A stretch of DNA of 64,000 nt from Argyresthia goedartella (GCA_949825045.1 OX463829.1:22972715-23036714); one strand, 5' to 3'; counted from the stretch's first letter, positions 10,623 through 20,146 are shown. The notes: a model not told the origin generated them from the letters alone. A program made the numbers and translations.

Positions 10623-11253
10623 TCACCCAGATAAATTCAAACGTTTCCTCCTTGTTTTTGCTTTCATCGAGTGAAGGGACTGGCAGCGAAGTTGATTCGG
10701 TCGCGCTAGACTGTTAAACAGATAGTAGCCCGCCCCAACTTTAGATACAATATCGAACATATTATCTCCATTTTTCTGAAGAACCTTTATCTCGACATTA
10801 TTACAGCACAGCCATCGCTCTCTGCTTTCAGAGGCTCCCTTAAGACGAGACAACCTTTCTTCCCTCTCTGAAGCATCCTCGTGACGATCTTCTATATCGG
10901 CAATGCGGCTCTCCACATATGCGATTCTCACAGAATTGCCGTCCGTCTTGCTTGGAACTTGGAAATGTCACTTAGAATCAACTCTAGACTCTTTAGAGGC
11001 GCTAAATAAAGGTCCATGGCATCTAGGCGCTGCATGATGAGTTCGAGTGTTGGGATACTGGAGGACAACGACTGGTATCGTAGTACCCGTAAGGTACCCT
11101 TGACGGAACAGTTCCATTCCCTCTTCCTCTTTTCCGCCAATCTCCGGTACTTGGCCTCGGTAACCCCAGCAAGGGCGTAATCGAAAGATTTGTCGCAAAC
11201 TGAGCACAAGATAGCATCATTCACCTCCTCATGACAACCACCGCACTAGAGCT
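10623..11253 (-). pseudogene. Outer LINE ORF1: CxxC (PHD-like) finger plus coiled coil, frameshifted
   Basis: Two overlapping minus-strand frames together form one ORF1. The first (about 11253-10928) begins CGGCHEEVNDAILCSVCDK, a pair of CxxC motifs like a PHD-type finger, followed by an EAKYRRLAEKRKREW basic stretch. After a frame change near 10930, the second (10931-10623) has a heptad-like ESRIADIEDRHEDASEREE coiled coil and a RERWLCCNNVEIKVLQKN motif. That combination is typical of lepidopteran LINE ORF1 proteins with an FP25K-like C-terminal domain (known-family assignment from memory). Not functional. Confidence 0.75.
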
Positions 11254-12705
11254 GTAAATTAACCGTTAAACCCAAAAGTGCACAGTTAAATCCGTTAGAT
11301 ATTTATATATGTATTACAAGCCGACACTACTGCAGATATAAAAATACCTGATATCACGTTCAAAACCAATGGCGCTTGTAAGAAAGGGCGTTTTGTATTG
11401 TATTATTTAGAATGCACCCATAATTGTTAATATTTTTACAAAATATTATATTTAAGTTTTATCTTTAGCTTTTCTCCATTTCCTCCAAAGAAAGTTTCAA
11501 TTGACATGAACTATTTGACCGTTCTTAATTTCATTTCCATGGCTCCACAATATGTAATTGTGTGAGTTGACTGTTTACCCGTGCAGAGGTGACGGGGAAG
11601 GAAAAGAGGCGCGGAAGAAAAAATACAAAACCTGTTCTGGCTATACCCTCTTAGATGTATTTTGCTTGCGCCTCCGCATTGCAATTAGTTAGTTAGTTAG
11701 TAGTTAGTTGGCAGGCAGTTAATTTTTCCAATACAAATAAAATATATTTTGCTCTAAAATTTACATTTATAAATATATTTTCATACATTTTACACGGTAC
11801 TTAGAAATTATTTCCAAAACGAGGAACAATATAGGCTTCAGAACCCTTATGATAATTTAAATCGATATTTTTCCGATTCCCGTAGTAACTGTCATCGGGT
11901 AATCCCATCTATAAAACTCGTTAACAATCCTCGAGGAAGTAACAATGCAAATATAAATTAAACTCAAGTATTTACGATAAAAGATGCATTAAACCCAAAC
12001 CCCCGACCAAAACGGGTATACCTGCACATGTGTGGTTAAATGTGCACAGTTGGTATTTAACCAATCGGTTAAATACTGGCCTTACATCTCTACACTTCAC
12101 ACGACCATGTTGCAGGAAGTTTATAGAAGTTTGAGAAACTTTGGTATCAAGGAAATTCCAGCACGGAAGGGAGACGTGTGAGTTTATTTTTTTTCATTTG
12201 GATTTCTCGAAAGACTTGCACTAGTGCATAACGTGCACTTTTTTGGGTAACCATACCGAAATTTGTGACTTTGTTCTTCAGATGAGTGATGACACTTGTC
12301 TCTTGTCCGATATTAGAGCGTAAACGAGTGGAATGACATTCGTTTCCATTGACGTTATGCAAATATCTCCATGAATAGAATAAAACTGTACAAATGGCCT
12401 AAGACAGCTGATGAAAGTTCCTTCAGAAAGAATTCCTCTACAATCTGCATCAGTCTTCGCCCTTCTTCAGAACAGAATACTATTATTCGACAATTTGCGT
12501 CAGAAAATTCTGCAAGAATAAAACTCATATTTTAAAATATGTAGGTATTGGTAAATAGTTTATTATTTTTACCAACGTATTTATTGTTGTGCACATAGGT
12601 CTATCTGTAGTTTATTTTTTCCTCTCCTTTCTATGTTTGCTCTGGAAGAAATCTCTTGTCAGAGATAAGCTCGCCTTTGTATATGTTCTATCTTTATATT
12701 TTTTT
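11254..12705. other. Non-coding stretch, no gene seen
   Basis: AT-rich. A short run of GTTA/TTAG units lies at about 11685-11710. A minus-strand open stretch of about 70 codons at 12147-12362 has no family I recognise and is probably chance. No terminal repeats were spotted. Confidence 0.5.
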
Positions 12706-13190
12706 CAAGTCAAGTCAAATTTCTTTATTAGTGTAGATATTTACATTACTTAGCAAACGTAATTTTTTGCCCTTTCTCTCCATTGGACCACCGCGGGAGG
12801 AGAAGGGCGTAGAAACCCCCACAGATTGATGTTTAGATCACTTTTAAAAATTGGTTGTGCTTAACTAATACAAATATTACAATATTAATTATTATGATTA
12901 ATAAGCAGGAATAAATAATAACCCAACTATTAACAGCAAGGTCTGTGTTGAGCTAGATTAACCTCATTCAGTCCCGTCATTTAAGTAATCTTGAATATTG
13001 TAATATCTTTTTTTCGGCAAAGTCGCTTTAACATGCGTTTTGAATTTCCTTTAACCAGTGTTCTGTAACACAAATAACATCGATGTCAGAATTTTTTAGA
13101 AATCATTCTAATACAAGTTCTTTGCCAGGTAGCCCCTGGATGTTTTGATGGGTAATATTTAAGTGGGGCTTACCCTTTGACATATTTAGT
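12706..13190 (-). pseudogene. Internally deleted LINE copy: 3' end joined to endonuclease start
   Basis: 12706-13050 closely matches the 3' UTR and last codons of the LINE at 49530-51545 (shared TTAGCAAACGTAATTTTTTG, GAAGGGCGTAGAAAC and the C-terminal DYL codons). At about 13050-13060 the sequence switches, without the roughly 2 kb of RT, into an endonuclease N-terminus on the same strand (LPGKELVLE, then DIDVICVTEHWL). The copy has therefore lost almost all of ORF2. Confidence 0.7.
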
Positions 13191-13660
13191 GGCTCTTGTA
13201 TGCTAGAGATTTCATCTATTGGCATATGAATAAATTTAAATTACTTTGAACAGATACTAATGTTGCATGCAAAGTATTATTAACCGGTGAATTCTCAATA
13301 GGGGTGCATGTCATATTACTTTTAAGATAAGCATGTTTCTGTTTAGTCTGTTCAACATAACAGCTGATGTCAAGTTGAACTTGGTTAAACCAACTATAGC
13401 TGCGTCGCATATATTATAAGCTAACAATGTAGCTACTAATTTTCTATATTTTTTAGACATGTACAAAGCCGTACTGAGTCAGAGTAAAGTTATGAATAAA
13501 ATTATTCATTTCGAAATATAAAATACCATCGCTGTGATGACGCTTTAAATTAAATAAGAGAATATTCATTCTATGGACAGATTTGTTCTGTAGTTCTGTC
13601 AAATGACAAGCGTATGGAAAATTGCATAGTATACATTTGCATTTCATCCTTCCCTATGTA
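13191..13660 (-). pseudogene. Probable ORF1/linker remnant of the deleted LINE
   Basis: Two minus-strand open stretches (13216-13410 and 13453-13647) lie directly upstream of the endonuclease start and fit the end of ORF1 by position. The second begins MKCKCILCNF, a Cys-rich start. I cannot assign a domain, so the link to the LINE is mostly positional. Confidence 0.35.
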
Positions 13661-14077
13661 AGTCTAGAAGTGTTTCAACACTTTTATTAAAATAATTCCG
13701 ACTAATGTTTGAATGATTTCCCACCATAATTGCAATACTTCTGTCCTCATCGTAGATATGAGATCTAGAGATCTAATTATCTTCACAAGATCTACAAGCT
13801 ATTTGGACAGCAAAAGTCGTTACTTTTTGGTTAAGCCGGTTATGTAATAGAGTCCCAAATCCTGCACCTACTTTGTCGGAGAACAACAGAGTTTTTCTCT
13901 GAGCACATATTTTGGTAGCTGGCGGTACACGAGTGGAGGTGAGTGGCGGGATACACGTGTAGTAGAGGTCCAAATCTTGCACCTAATTTTCCGGAAATCG
14001 ACAACCGTACCTTCAAAAATCTAGGATATTTCGGATGTGTACGCGTTTAGTGATATGACATTCATAAAGGTCCTTTA
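13661..14077. other. Non-coding, contains two related short segments
   Basis: Two related segments occur in tandem: GTCCCAAATCCTGCACCTAC at 13851-13870 and GTCCAAATCTTGCACCTAAT near 13967-13987, each followed by a TT(C/G)(C/T)CGGA-like block. No gene is visible. Confidence 0.4.
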
Positions 14078-14430
14078 CTTTTCCTACGTGAGAAGTATCC
14101 TGGAATACGCCATTTTTCTGGCGCCCACAATACATACAATACAAGACCGTTTGGAGCATATTCACAGGAGATTTGTCCGATTTTAGGATTATCGCACAAA
14201 GCATAAGGGATATTTGCCTTTCTTCCTGCAAACATCGTCATATGATGAATCTTGATGACCGTCGGATAGCTCTTAAGCATTTGTTTTGATAGTTCCAACC
14301 TTCTCGAACTGCTTGGCAATTTCGCCACTCGGTTAATCAACTGTTCCACACATCCTTGCGTTAATACCAACTATACCCAAAACTCCCCGTTACTCCGTAT
14401 TCGAAAATATAACAAACGTTTCATTTCTGC
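14078..14430 (+). pseudogene. LINE reverse-transcriptase C-terminal fragment
   Basis: Plus-strand translation begins LYFSYVRSILEYAIFLAPT followed by QDRLEHIHRRFVRF, the post-RT region common to Jockey/CR1-type ORF2 proteins (usual form YxSLVRSxLEY... and a Q/ERFxR block). It decays downstream through stops. It may belong to the same family as the outer LINE in the first 11 kb. Only a short 3' piece is present. Confidence 0.6.
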
Positions 14431-14877
14431 TGATACCTTTGATTGCACTAAGAACATATTCAAAAGTGAAATAATGAAGGTACTCCCTAATATAAGCACA
14501 TAAAACTGTAGTATACTTATGTTATACTAAACATATACTTACTGACCGAGCGAGCGAAGCGTCCAGTTTCGAGATTGGCCAAAATGCATTTTTTCTTCTG
14601 CTGTTCTCGCGTTTTTCAACGAATTTTGACGAAAATTGGCACACAAGTTCCTTGATATATTTAATTATTTTAGTCGATCGCGATTTTTGATCAGGGGGGA
14701 AAAGGGGGGAATTTATTTATGTTTGAGGGGCACACTAAAGACTGATGATGATTGCAGTTGCAAAAAAAACAAAAAGGAGAGGAGGGATTGGAGGGGGAAG
14801 TGAAGCACTTCGGGGTATTTTAGACCCCCCTGTGACTATGTGGTAGATAAAGCTAGACACCTGAATTAGCCTCAATG
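14431..14877. other. Non-coding, G-rich runs
   Basis: Contains runs such as GGGGGGAAAAGGGGGG at 14694-14709 and an inverted motif GAAGTGAAGCACTTC near 14799-14813. No gene is seen. Confidence 0.4.
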
Positions 14878-15349
14878 AAAAAATAGGCCACAATTCAAAT
14901 AGGCGAATTCCCGAAATTCAGTCAATTTGAACCAATAGATTGTCCTTCGTTCAGCTGAAGAAGAAAAGAAAAGGAAGTACTGCGACCCATGCGAGACGCG
15001 CCGCACCACCTTCACCCCTTTAGTAACCTCTGTCGACGGAGTTTTTGCTCCACAAATGATATCATTCACTAAACACCTCGCCGAAACGCTGGCGGACTGC
15101 TGGAACCGGACCCCTGCCACAATAATGGGCTGGCTACGAGCAAGAATTCAAACCGCCATCATCAGGGCTAGCAGCATGTGCATCCGCGGCACCCGCCATA
15201 GGTGGAATCGCACAGGCCTATATGAGGATGGAGCGGCAGTCCCACACGTCTTGAACTAGAATGAAATATCTTATTTATAATTATCTGTACTTATTTTCAA
15301 TAATAATAAACGATTGTAATATATTGATTTAAAAAAAAATGGAAATGAC
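14878..15349 (+). pseudogene. 3' end of a poly(A) retroposon, C-terminal ORF fragment
   Basis: Plus-strand codons read FTPLVTSVDGVFAPQ, then a LAETLADCW block, MGWLRARIQTAIIRASSMC and RGTRHRWN, to a stop at 15257-15259. The pattern (T/SxDGxxxxE, MGWxRxRxxxAxxRAxxxCxRGxRxxW) is one I associate with the extreme C-terminus of certain reverse-transcriptase polyproteins of invertebrate and algal retroelements. This is family recall, not a search result. Downstream come AATAAA near 15306 and an A9 run at about 15331-15340, fitting a polyadenylated 3' end. Upstream sequence (14878-15000) is frameshifted. Confidence 0.5.
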
Positions 15350-15482
15350 AGCCGTTCAAAGTTCCGTCTGTTTGTCAATGACTGACTCATCATCGATCAT
15401 CAAAATTCTAGGTTATAAGGGCTCGCGAGGTCTACTGTTCTCACAGAACCACTAGTAATACATCTTGTCCCACATATTTCAG

Positions 15483-15614
15483 GCCAGCGGCGTGGAGCAA
15501 CGTAACCTGGCACTCGACTGGCTGAGACGGCACTTGGCACAGATCGGCACCGCTACTGGGGTGGTGTACTTTATGGACGACGACAACACTTACGCACTGA
15601 AGGTCTTTGAAGAG
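15483..15614 (+). CDS. GlcAT-I: Glucuronosyltransferase I, exon with DDD metal-binding motif
   Basis: Internal coding exon of 44 codons, phase 0 at both ends, bounded by a TTTCAG acceptor (AG at 15481-15482) and a GAG|GTTCGT donor. It encodes [16 protein letters not shown], then [25 protein letters not shown] is the DxD-type Mn2+/UDP-glucuronate site of the beta-1,3-glucuronosyltransferases (GT43). GVEQRN resembles vertebrate B3GAT3 (GlcAT-I) more than B3GAT1/2. In that family the Golgi type II enzyme adds glucuronic acid to Gal-Gal-Xyl to finish the proteoglycan linker tetrasaccharide. Roughly 150 N-terminal residues (membrane anchor, UDP-binding fold) must be in exons further 5', not found here. 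The intron that follows is 2.9 kb. Confidence 0.92.
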
Positions 15615-15877
15615 GTTCGTGAACTTTTCCTTTTTTATTTTATATAACTAGAAATAAAAATAAAAAAAAACACCTTCAATGCGTCAATGACAAAAAGTCT
15701 AAATTTTGTAGAGGCCGACCGAAAGTTCTGTTTCGGCTAAGTTTCGGCTAAACCCGTGCGAATCTTCGGATCTTCCGAAACATTCGTTTAGTATGACTGT
15801 TATGTTCACTTGTTTATTATGCTGATACCATTCGAACCGCTGACCCGATGTTAATGTCCTAGCTATATTATAGAATT
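15615..15877. other. Start of first intron
   Basis: Intron sequence after the GTTCGT donor. No gene. It runs into the inverted-repeat element at 15878. Confidence 0.6.
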
Positions 15878-16185
15878 ATTTCATGAAATAGCCAACCATG
15901 GATTGAAATCATGAAATGGCCAAGAATTTCATCATATGGTCAATTATTTCATGAAATGACCGGAAAGGGTTGAATTTCACGAAAACATGTATTTTTAAAA
16001 GCATTTGTATTCAGTACTACATGGTGTTTTCGTTTTCGACCTAACACGAAGACTATTCGGGGGCTTTGCTGCGCTCGTGCCCTTTAGTCTTCACCTAAGT
16101 TACCGCAGTGTTTTTCCCTAAAATATTTCTTCGTTCAATGAAAGTTCTATTTCAACCATGGTTGGCTATATCATGATATATATTT
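15878..16185. repeat. Foldback MITE in GlcAT-I intron
   Basis: The left arm (ATGAAATAGCCAACCATGG with flanking ATTGAAAT) is mirrored at the right by ATTTCAACCATGGTTGGCTA and a further TATCATGATAT. The motif TTTCATGAAAT is also repeated two or three times in the left half (15878-15960). Copy 3 of the hairpin-cored repeat lies in its centre. Non-coding; no target duplication resolved. Confidence 0.6.
16031..16120 (+). repeat. Hairpin-cored dispersed repeat, copy 3
   Basis: Very close to copy 2: CGACCTAACACGAAGACTATTCGGGGG and later TAGTCTTCACCTAAG, ending GTTACCGCAGTG. The stem is GAAGACTA/TAGTCTTC. It is embedded in a different inverted-repeat element from copy 2. Confidence 0.7.
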
Positions 16186-16843
16186 CTGTGACGTTCCTAC
16201 ACAAATATTACATATGAATATCTAAAAATATATAGCTAAGAAACATCGCAGTGAGGTCTGCTACAAGTTAAAAAATAACGCATTAACATCTGCCCATCGC
16301 ATGTTGTTTCAATGTTTTTAACTAAAACTCTCATTAATGCTTTGCCAAGTAAGCTTGTTCAAAGCATGTTTTATTTGAAACCATGTCTAATTATGTGTAT
16401 TTTAAATATATTTCAGATCAAAAGTAAGTATGATTTATACGTCTTTTTCACATTAGGGATAGATATTAAGAGAGCGTCGATGGACTTGCCTTCTTTTAAA
16501 TACAGTGGTGGTCACATAATTAAAGACACCCCCTTATTGCCCAACAAAAAATAATTTTGGTAGTAACATTAGCTAAAATAGGTATTTAACCTAGTGTAAT
16601 TGTTATAAAACCATACACGAAGTTGTATTCTTAAATGTGGGACAAAATAGTTGTATTCGTTAGCAGTTTGGATACTGCTCACTGTGGGAACGTAACACAA
16701 ACTTTTTTGTCTACACACGTATCATAAACCCTCTTTACTGCGTCCAAAAACCACACGTTACGACCAGCATGATGATAAACTTCTTGGTAAAAACTCATTT
16801 CTTATCTGAATATTGATCATAATGTATCAATATTTCGACATAT

Positions 16844-17095
16844 TATGACACTCAAATTTCGAACGCCGACGCTTGCCTGCGTCCCGCCCCTAGTTTGTCT
16901 GTGAAGTTGGTACTACTGCACAAGCTTAACATGTGCAGAGCAATGATTAATGCCACAATGCCGGTCGAACATGCGGTTCCTGAACACATCAAAGAGAGCA
17001 TATGATATGTGTGTAGATAAACTAGTGGATATAACTGTACATAGTTATTCATTATGTAGCAGTCACACAAACTACTATTAAAGTACTTGTAGCTG
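16844..17095. repeat. Dispersed repeat R1, copy 1
   Basis: About 250 bp, closely matched by 48787-49110 (shared AAATTTCGAACGCCG, TTTGTCTGTGAAGTTGGTAC, CACATCAAAGAGAGC and TATGTA/CAGTCACA). No coding potential. The second copy carries an extra insertion. Confidence 0.7.
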
Positions 17096-17299
17096 GCCAG
17101 CTAATTAAAGACTATAAAAGCTGTGTTCTAATTTAAAAAAAGAACGGAAAACTACATTGTTTTTCTTTGTTTTGCTGCTTATTTCATGAGACGACGATAT
17201 TACCCATAAAACCTCACTTTTTTAATTAAAATTAATACGTTTTAAACCAATCAATAAGGGAAAAAACAAAGTTGCGATTCGTGCACTAGGAAGATTATT

Positions 17300-17640
17300 T
17301 TGAACTTTCATAAGAAAGGTTGGTCATACAGAAAAATAGCAAACCACTGGAACTGTTGTAAAGACTTGGTTATGAATGCTATAAAACATTTCAACACGTT
17401 CAACACGATCGAAAACATACCTAGAAGACCGAGACCAAGGAAAACTATTCTTCGGGAAGACTCTAAGATGGTACTGATGGCAAAAAAAAGATCCGTTCAA
17501 GGGATCAGAACTGATACGTTCGGAGTTGGTTGGTGCAGTAGGGTCGAAGGGTGTGTCTGGAAGAACAATTGGACGGAGACTGTGTGAAGCAAGCTTGTAC
17601 GAAAGAGTGTCTCGGCTCGCGAGATTTGCTCTTTCAATCA
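17300..17640 (+). pseudogene. Tc1-like transposase N-terminal fragment
   Basis: Opens with FHKKGWSYRKIANHWNCCKD, the paired-type helix-turn-helix of Tc1 transposases, followed by IENIPRRPRPRKT (the GRPR-like AT-hook linker) and the second DNA-binding helix (GRTIGRRLCEASLYERVSR, after a frame change near 17560). The DDE catalytic domain that should follow is absent. It cannot encode a working transposase. It lies in the intron in the same orientation as the host gene. Confidence 0.75.
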
Positions 17641-17686
17641 AATATTTCTGGATTCTAGAGAGTTATGCGGCAAAACCTGATCTACT

Positions 17687-17871
17687 CCAGATTCAAAAGA
17701 TTTGAAACTGACCAAAGAGTTTCACGAAGCCTACTCTATCTTGTGAATCTGAGAATAAAGTGTTTTATTTATTTAGAAAGAAGCCAATTAACAGTTACTG
17801 ATCAAAGTATTTAACCCAACAATCAGCAAAGAGTTATAATTTAACCAGTGGCATCTCAACATTCCAGATGC
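17687..17871 (+). repeat. Duplicated pre-acceptor segment, copy A (decoy acceptor)
   Basis: A 185-bp stretch whose two ends recur downstream: 17687-17755 matches 17890-17960, and 17797-17871 matches 18439-18512. The 3' end of copy A reads CATCTCAACATTCCAG|ATGC, the same as the real exon 2 acceptor plus the first four exon bases. It is therefore a decoy splice acceptor 641 bp upstream of the true one. Reading from its ATG hits a stop after 13 codons. Confidence 0.75.
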
Positions 17872-17960
17872 TTAACATAAAAGTAATACTTCAGATTCAC
17901 GAGATATGAAACTGACCACAGAATTTTAAAAGGCCTACTCTATCTTGTGAATCTGAGAAT

Positions 17961-18438
17961 TGGGAGGTCTTCACCACAAACATAAACATTTATACACAGC
18001 CACATACATTGCTTTTGGCCCCACACTATGATACCCTGTGTCGTGGGTCCTCACGTTTAGAAGGCAGAGCCTCGAACCTCAACGTCACAGAGGTCGCCAA
18101 GCATGTTAATGTCCGTGAGATTTGTTTAGAGAGAAGTTAATTAAAAACTCACCTTTTTCCCCATAAAGATTTTGAATTTTATTGCCATGGTATAAGGTTC
18201 ACAATCGCGATGCCTCGCGTGTAGGCGCGCGCGGTAATGGACCGGTTAAACCCACTGACATGTTAAATTTAACAATCGCCTCTGTATAGTTATTATATAA
18301 TTGATAATTTGCAAATATTTTTACACCGTACCATACGGTAAAATACACGGTAATTTCAACTATTATAATATGCACCACCTAAACTGTATACGTGTATTTT
18401 AGCAAATAACCGATTTGATTTGATTTGATTCAAAAGTC
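17961..18438 (-). mobile_element. SINE-like insertion that splits copy B of the duplicated segment
   Basis: About 480 bp inserted between the two halves of copy B. It contains CACAGAGGTCG near 18084-18094, the same head edge as the tRNA-like SINE at 19078-19165, and ends at the right in a TTTGA tandem tail (about 18412-18432). Two elements may be combined: a minus-strand SINE piece and a plus-strand tail. The segment at 18160-18290 resembles the inverted-repeat arms at 26155-26690. Confidence 0.5.
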
Positions 18439-18508
18439 GCAGATCAAAGCGTTTATCCCCACAAACAGCAAGGAGTTATAATTAAACCAGTGCATCTCAA
18501 CATTCCAG

Positions 18509-18730
18509 ATGCGCAAAATAAGGAAGGCCGGCGTGTGGCCGGTCGGCATAGTGGGCGGCATGCGCGTGGAGATGCCGCTCGTGACGGACGGGAAGGTGTC
18601 CGGGTACAACGCGGTCTGGAAACCGTTCCGGCCGTTCCCGATTGACATGGCGGGGTTCGCCGTGAACGCGTCGCTGTTCCTTCAGCATCCGGAGGCCAAG
18701 TTCTCGAGGAAGGTGCAGTCCGGCTATCAG
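18509..18730 (+). CDS. GlcAT-I: Glucuronosyltransferase I, middle exon
   Basis: A 74-codon exon, phase 0, between CATTCCAG (AG at 18507-18508) and CAG|GTATGT. It encodes MRKIRKAGVWPVGIVGG, then PFPIDMAGFAVN and SGYQ. VWPVG and the RPFP(I/V)DMAGFAVN block are signatures of GT43 glucuronosyltransferases and form the acceptor-side fold and dimer interface in the human enzyme. The exon is unusually GC-rich (near 60%) compared with its surroundings. Its first codon is ATG, but this is internal: it follows FEE of the previous exon without a phase gap. Confidence 0.93.
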
Positions 18731-19077
18731 GTATGTCGAACTCGGGCGCGAAGTGTTCCGTGCCGTAAAAGAAAAGCTACGGGCTTATAATAATGCATTT
18801 ACATTTACATGCAGGCACATACTTGCTTCTGGGGGGTAATTACAAGCCTATCGCGTGCAGTTCACACGAATATCTCGCGCCTATCCCACGCTCCTGGCTA
18901 TATGGAGAGAGCGTGTGACAGGCATGTGATAAGCATGTGAGCTGCGTGTGGTTGGCGTGTGATATGCTTGTGAGAGGCTCGTCGAATAGTAGCATTAACC
19001 CCCGGGCCCCACTTTGTGTGTCTGTGGGAACCAGAAACAGCGACATTACAAACATGTAAACATCCAAGACTTGGCGA
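18731..19077. other. Start of second intron, SINE body
   Basis: After the GTATGT donor. From about 18826 the sequence looks like the body of a minus-strand SINE whose tRNA-like head is at 19078-19165; it includes repeated GTGTGA/GCATGTGA words near 18910-18980. Confidence 0.5.
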
Positions 19078-19165
19078 TATTTTCTTTCATCCCCAGCCAG
19101 GATTCGAACCAGGGGCCCCTCGCTTGGAAAGAACAGCCCCCACCGTAACACCACAGAGGTCGTTG
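19078..19165 (-). repeat. tRNA-like SINE head
   Basis: On the minus strand, CGACCTCTGTGGTGTTACGG resembles an A box and TGGTTCGAATCCTGG is a canonical pol III B box, at tRNA spacing. The ends do not pair as an acceptor stem, so it is a SINE head, not a tRNA gene. Confidence 0.65.
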
Positions 19166-19269
19166 ATAAAATAAGAAAAAAAAGCAAAAAAAATATTTAA
19201 AAATAGTCCGAACTTTGTTTCGATCCGACCTCAAACTAATTGCGCCACGTATGACGCTGATGAGTATAG

Positions 19270-19395
19270 CGACATTTGCGGTGATATTGAATCATAATGA
19301 TTTGGTATTTGGCAGGGGCAGGGATATTACAATATACAAACATGTAAACCTGCCAAATACCAAATCATTATGTTTTAATAACACCTCAAATGTCG
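19270..19395. repeat. Long near-perfect hairpin
   Basis: Two 47-nt arms (19270-19316 and 19349-19395) pair with four mismatches around a 32-nt loop. The inner 23 bp (AATGATTTGGTATTTGGCAGG and neighbours) are perfect. Size and shape would suit a foldback MITE or a miRNA-like precursor. It lies in the intron. Confidence 0.75.
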
Positions 19396-19404
19396 GAATT
19401 CGAA

Positions 19405-20060
19405 CATTTAGGGTTCCGTATCAAATGTTGAATATGAGAATAATAATAAATCACCAAGTGAAAAAAGACTTTAAAAAAACCGACATCAAGTTCATGCCCT
19501 ATTTATTTCTCTCCGGTCGGAATGCAAATGAAATCTATTTGCAGCAAAAGTTTTTATGTTCAAATTGATTTTTTCAAAAAGCGCTGAATACTTTTTGATA
19601 AAATTTATATGGGACCACCTCTGAACATACGACATACCAAAACCAATCGAAACAAGAATCATCAATAGTTTGTTGTGTCTCAAGGGAGCAAAATGATGTA
19701 TTTACGACGAGTACATTGAAACCAGAGTGAAGCGAAGGATTCAGAATCCTGAGCGTAACGAAGTATAATATTTTTCAAACAAAAATAAAGTTTTGACCCA
19801 TTCAAAGAGCTCTAATCAACGATACCCCACTCGATGGGGTAGGACAATATATTTTTTGCGCTCCTGTGAAAAACATTTAAACATATTTTTTGTCAATTTG
19901 TATGGCTTCGGTGACCCAAAGTTGTGTTGACACAAGATGTTTATACTGTGAAAATTTGAAAACTGTATGAATGTAGCTTTAACCGTTTGACTGTAAAACC
20001 TGTGTGACGGACGACGGACGGAGGGATGGACACGTGAGTGACAGCAATAGGGCTCCGTTT
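19405..20060. repeat. Probable non-autonomous repeat with GGGTTCCGT-type end
   Basis: Begins TTTAGGGTTCCGTATC and ends near ATAGGGCTCCGTTTG, with an internal GTGAAGCGAAGGATTCAGAATCCT block and GACGGACGACGGACGG runs. From recall, such GGGTTCCGT-bounded, GACGGACGG-containing repeats are frequent in Lepidoptera. No coding sequence. Boundaries approximate. Confidence 0.4.
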
Positions 20061-20146
20061 GAAACCAAACGTCCGGCTAGAAACTAAAAACCTGTCTGCG
20101 TTAAACTAAAAATCACGAAATAAGCAGATGAGACCTAACCTATTTA

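Larger units (their letters stand above)
16501..17690 (+). mobile_element. Tc1-like transposon remnant, 5' half
   Basis: Starts with TACAGTGGTGGTCACATAAT, a Tc1-type terminal repeat with the TA target at its edge. About 800 bp later come transposase N-terminal codons (17300-17640). The 3' half and right terminal repeat are missing. A separate repeat (16844-17095) has been inserted between terminal repeat and transposase. Confidence 0.7.

Noticed and set aside
18509..18790. A stand-alone 93-codon gene starting at ATG 18509
   Set aside because: The ATG is the first codon of an internal exon: AG precedes it, a GTATGT donor follows at 18731, and the protein continues from the previous exon.
19078..19165. 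Possible tRNA gene on the minus strand
   Set aside because: Good B box but no acceptor stem, and it continues into a SINE body.
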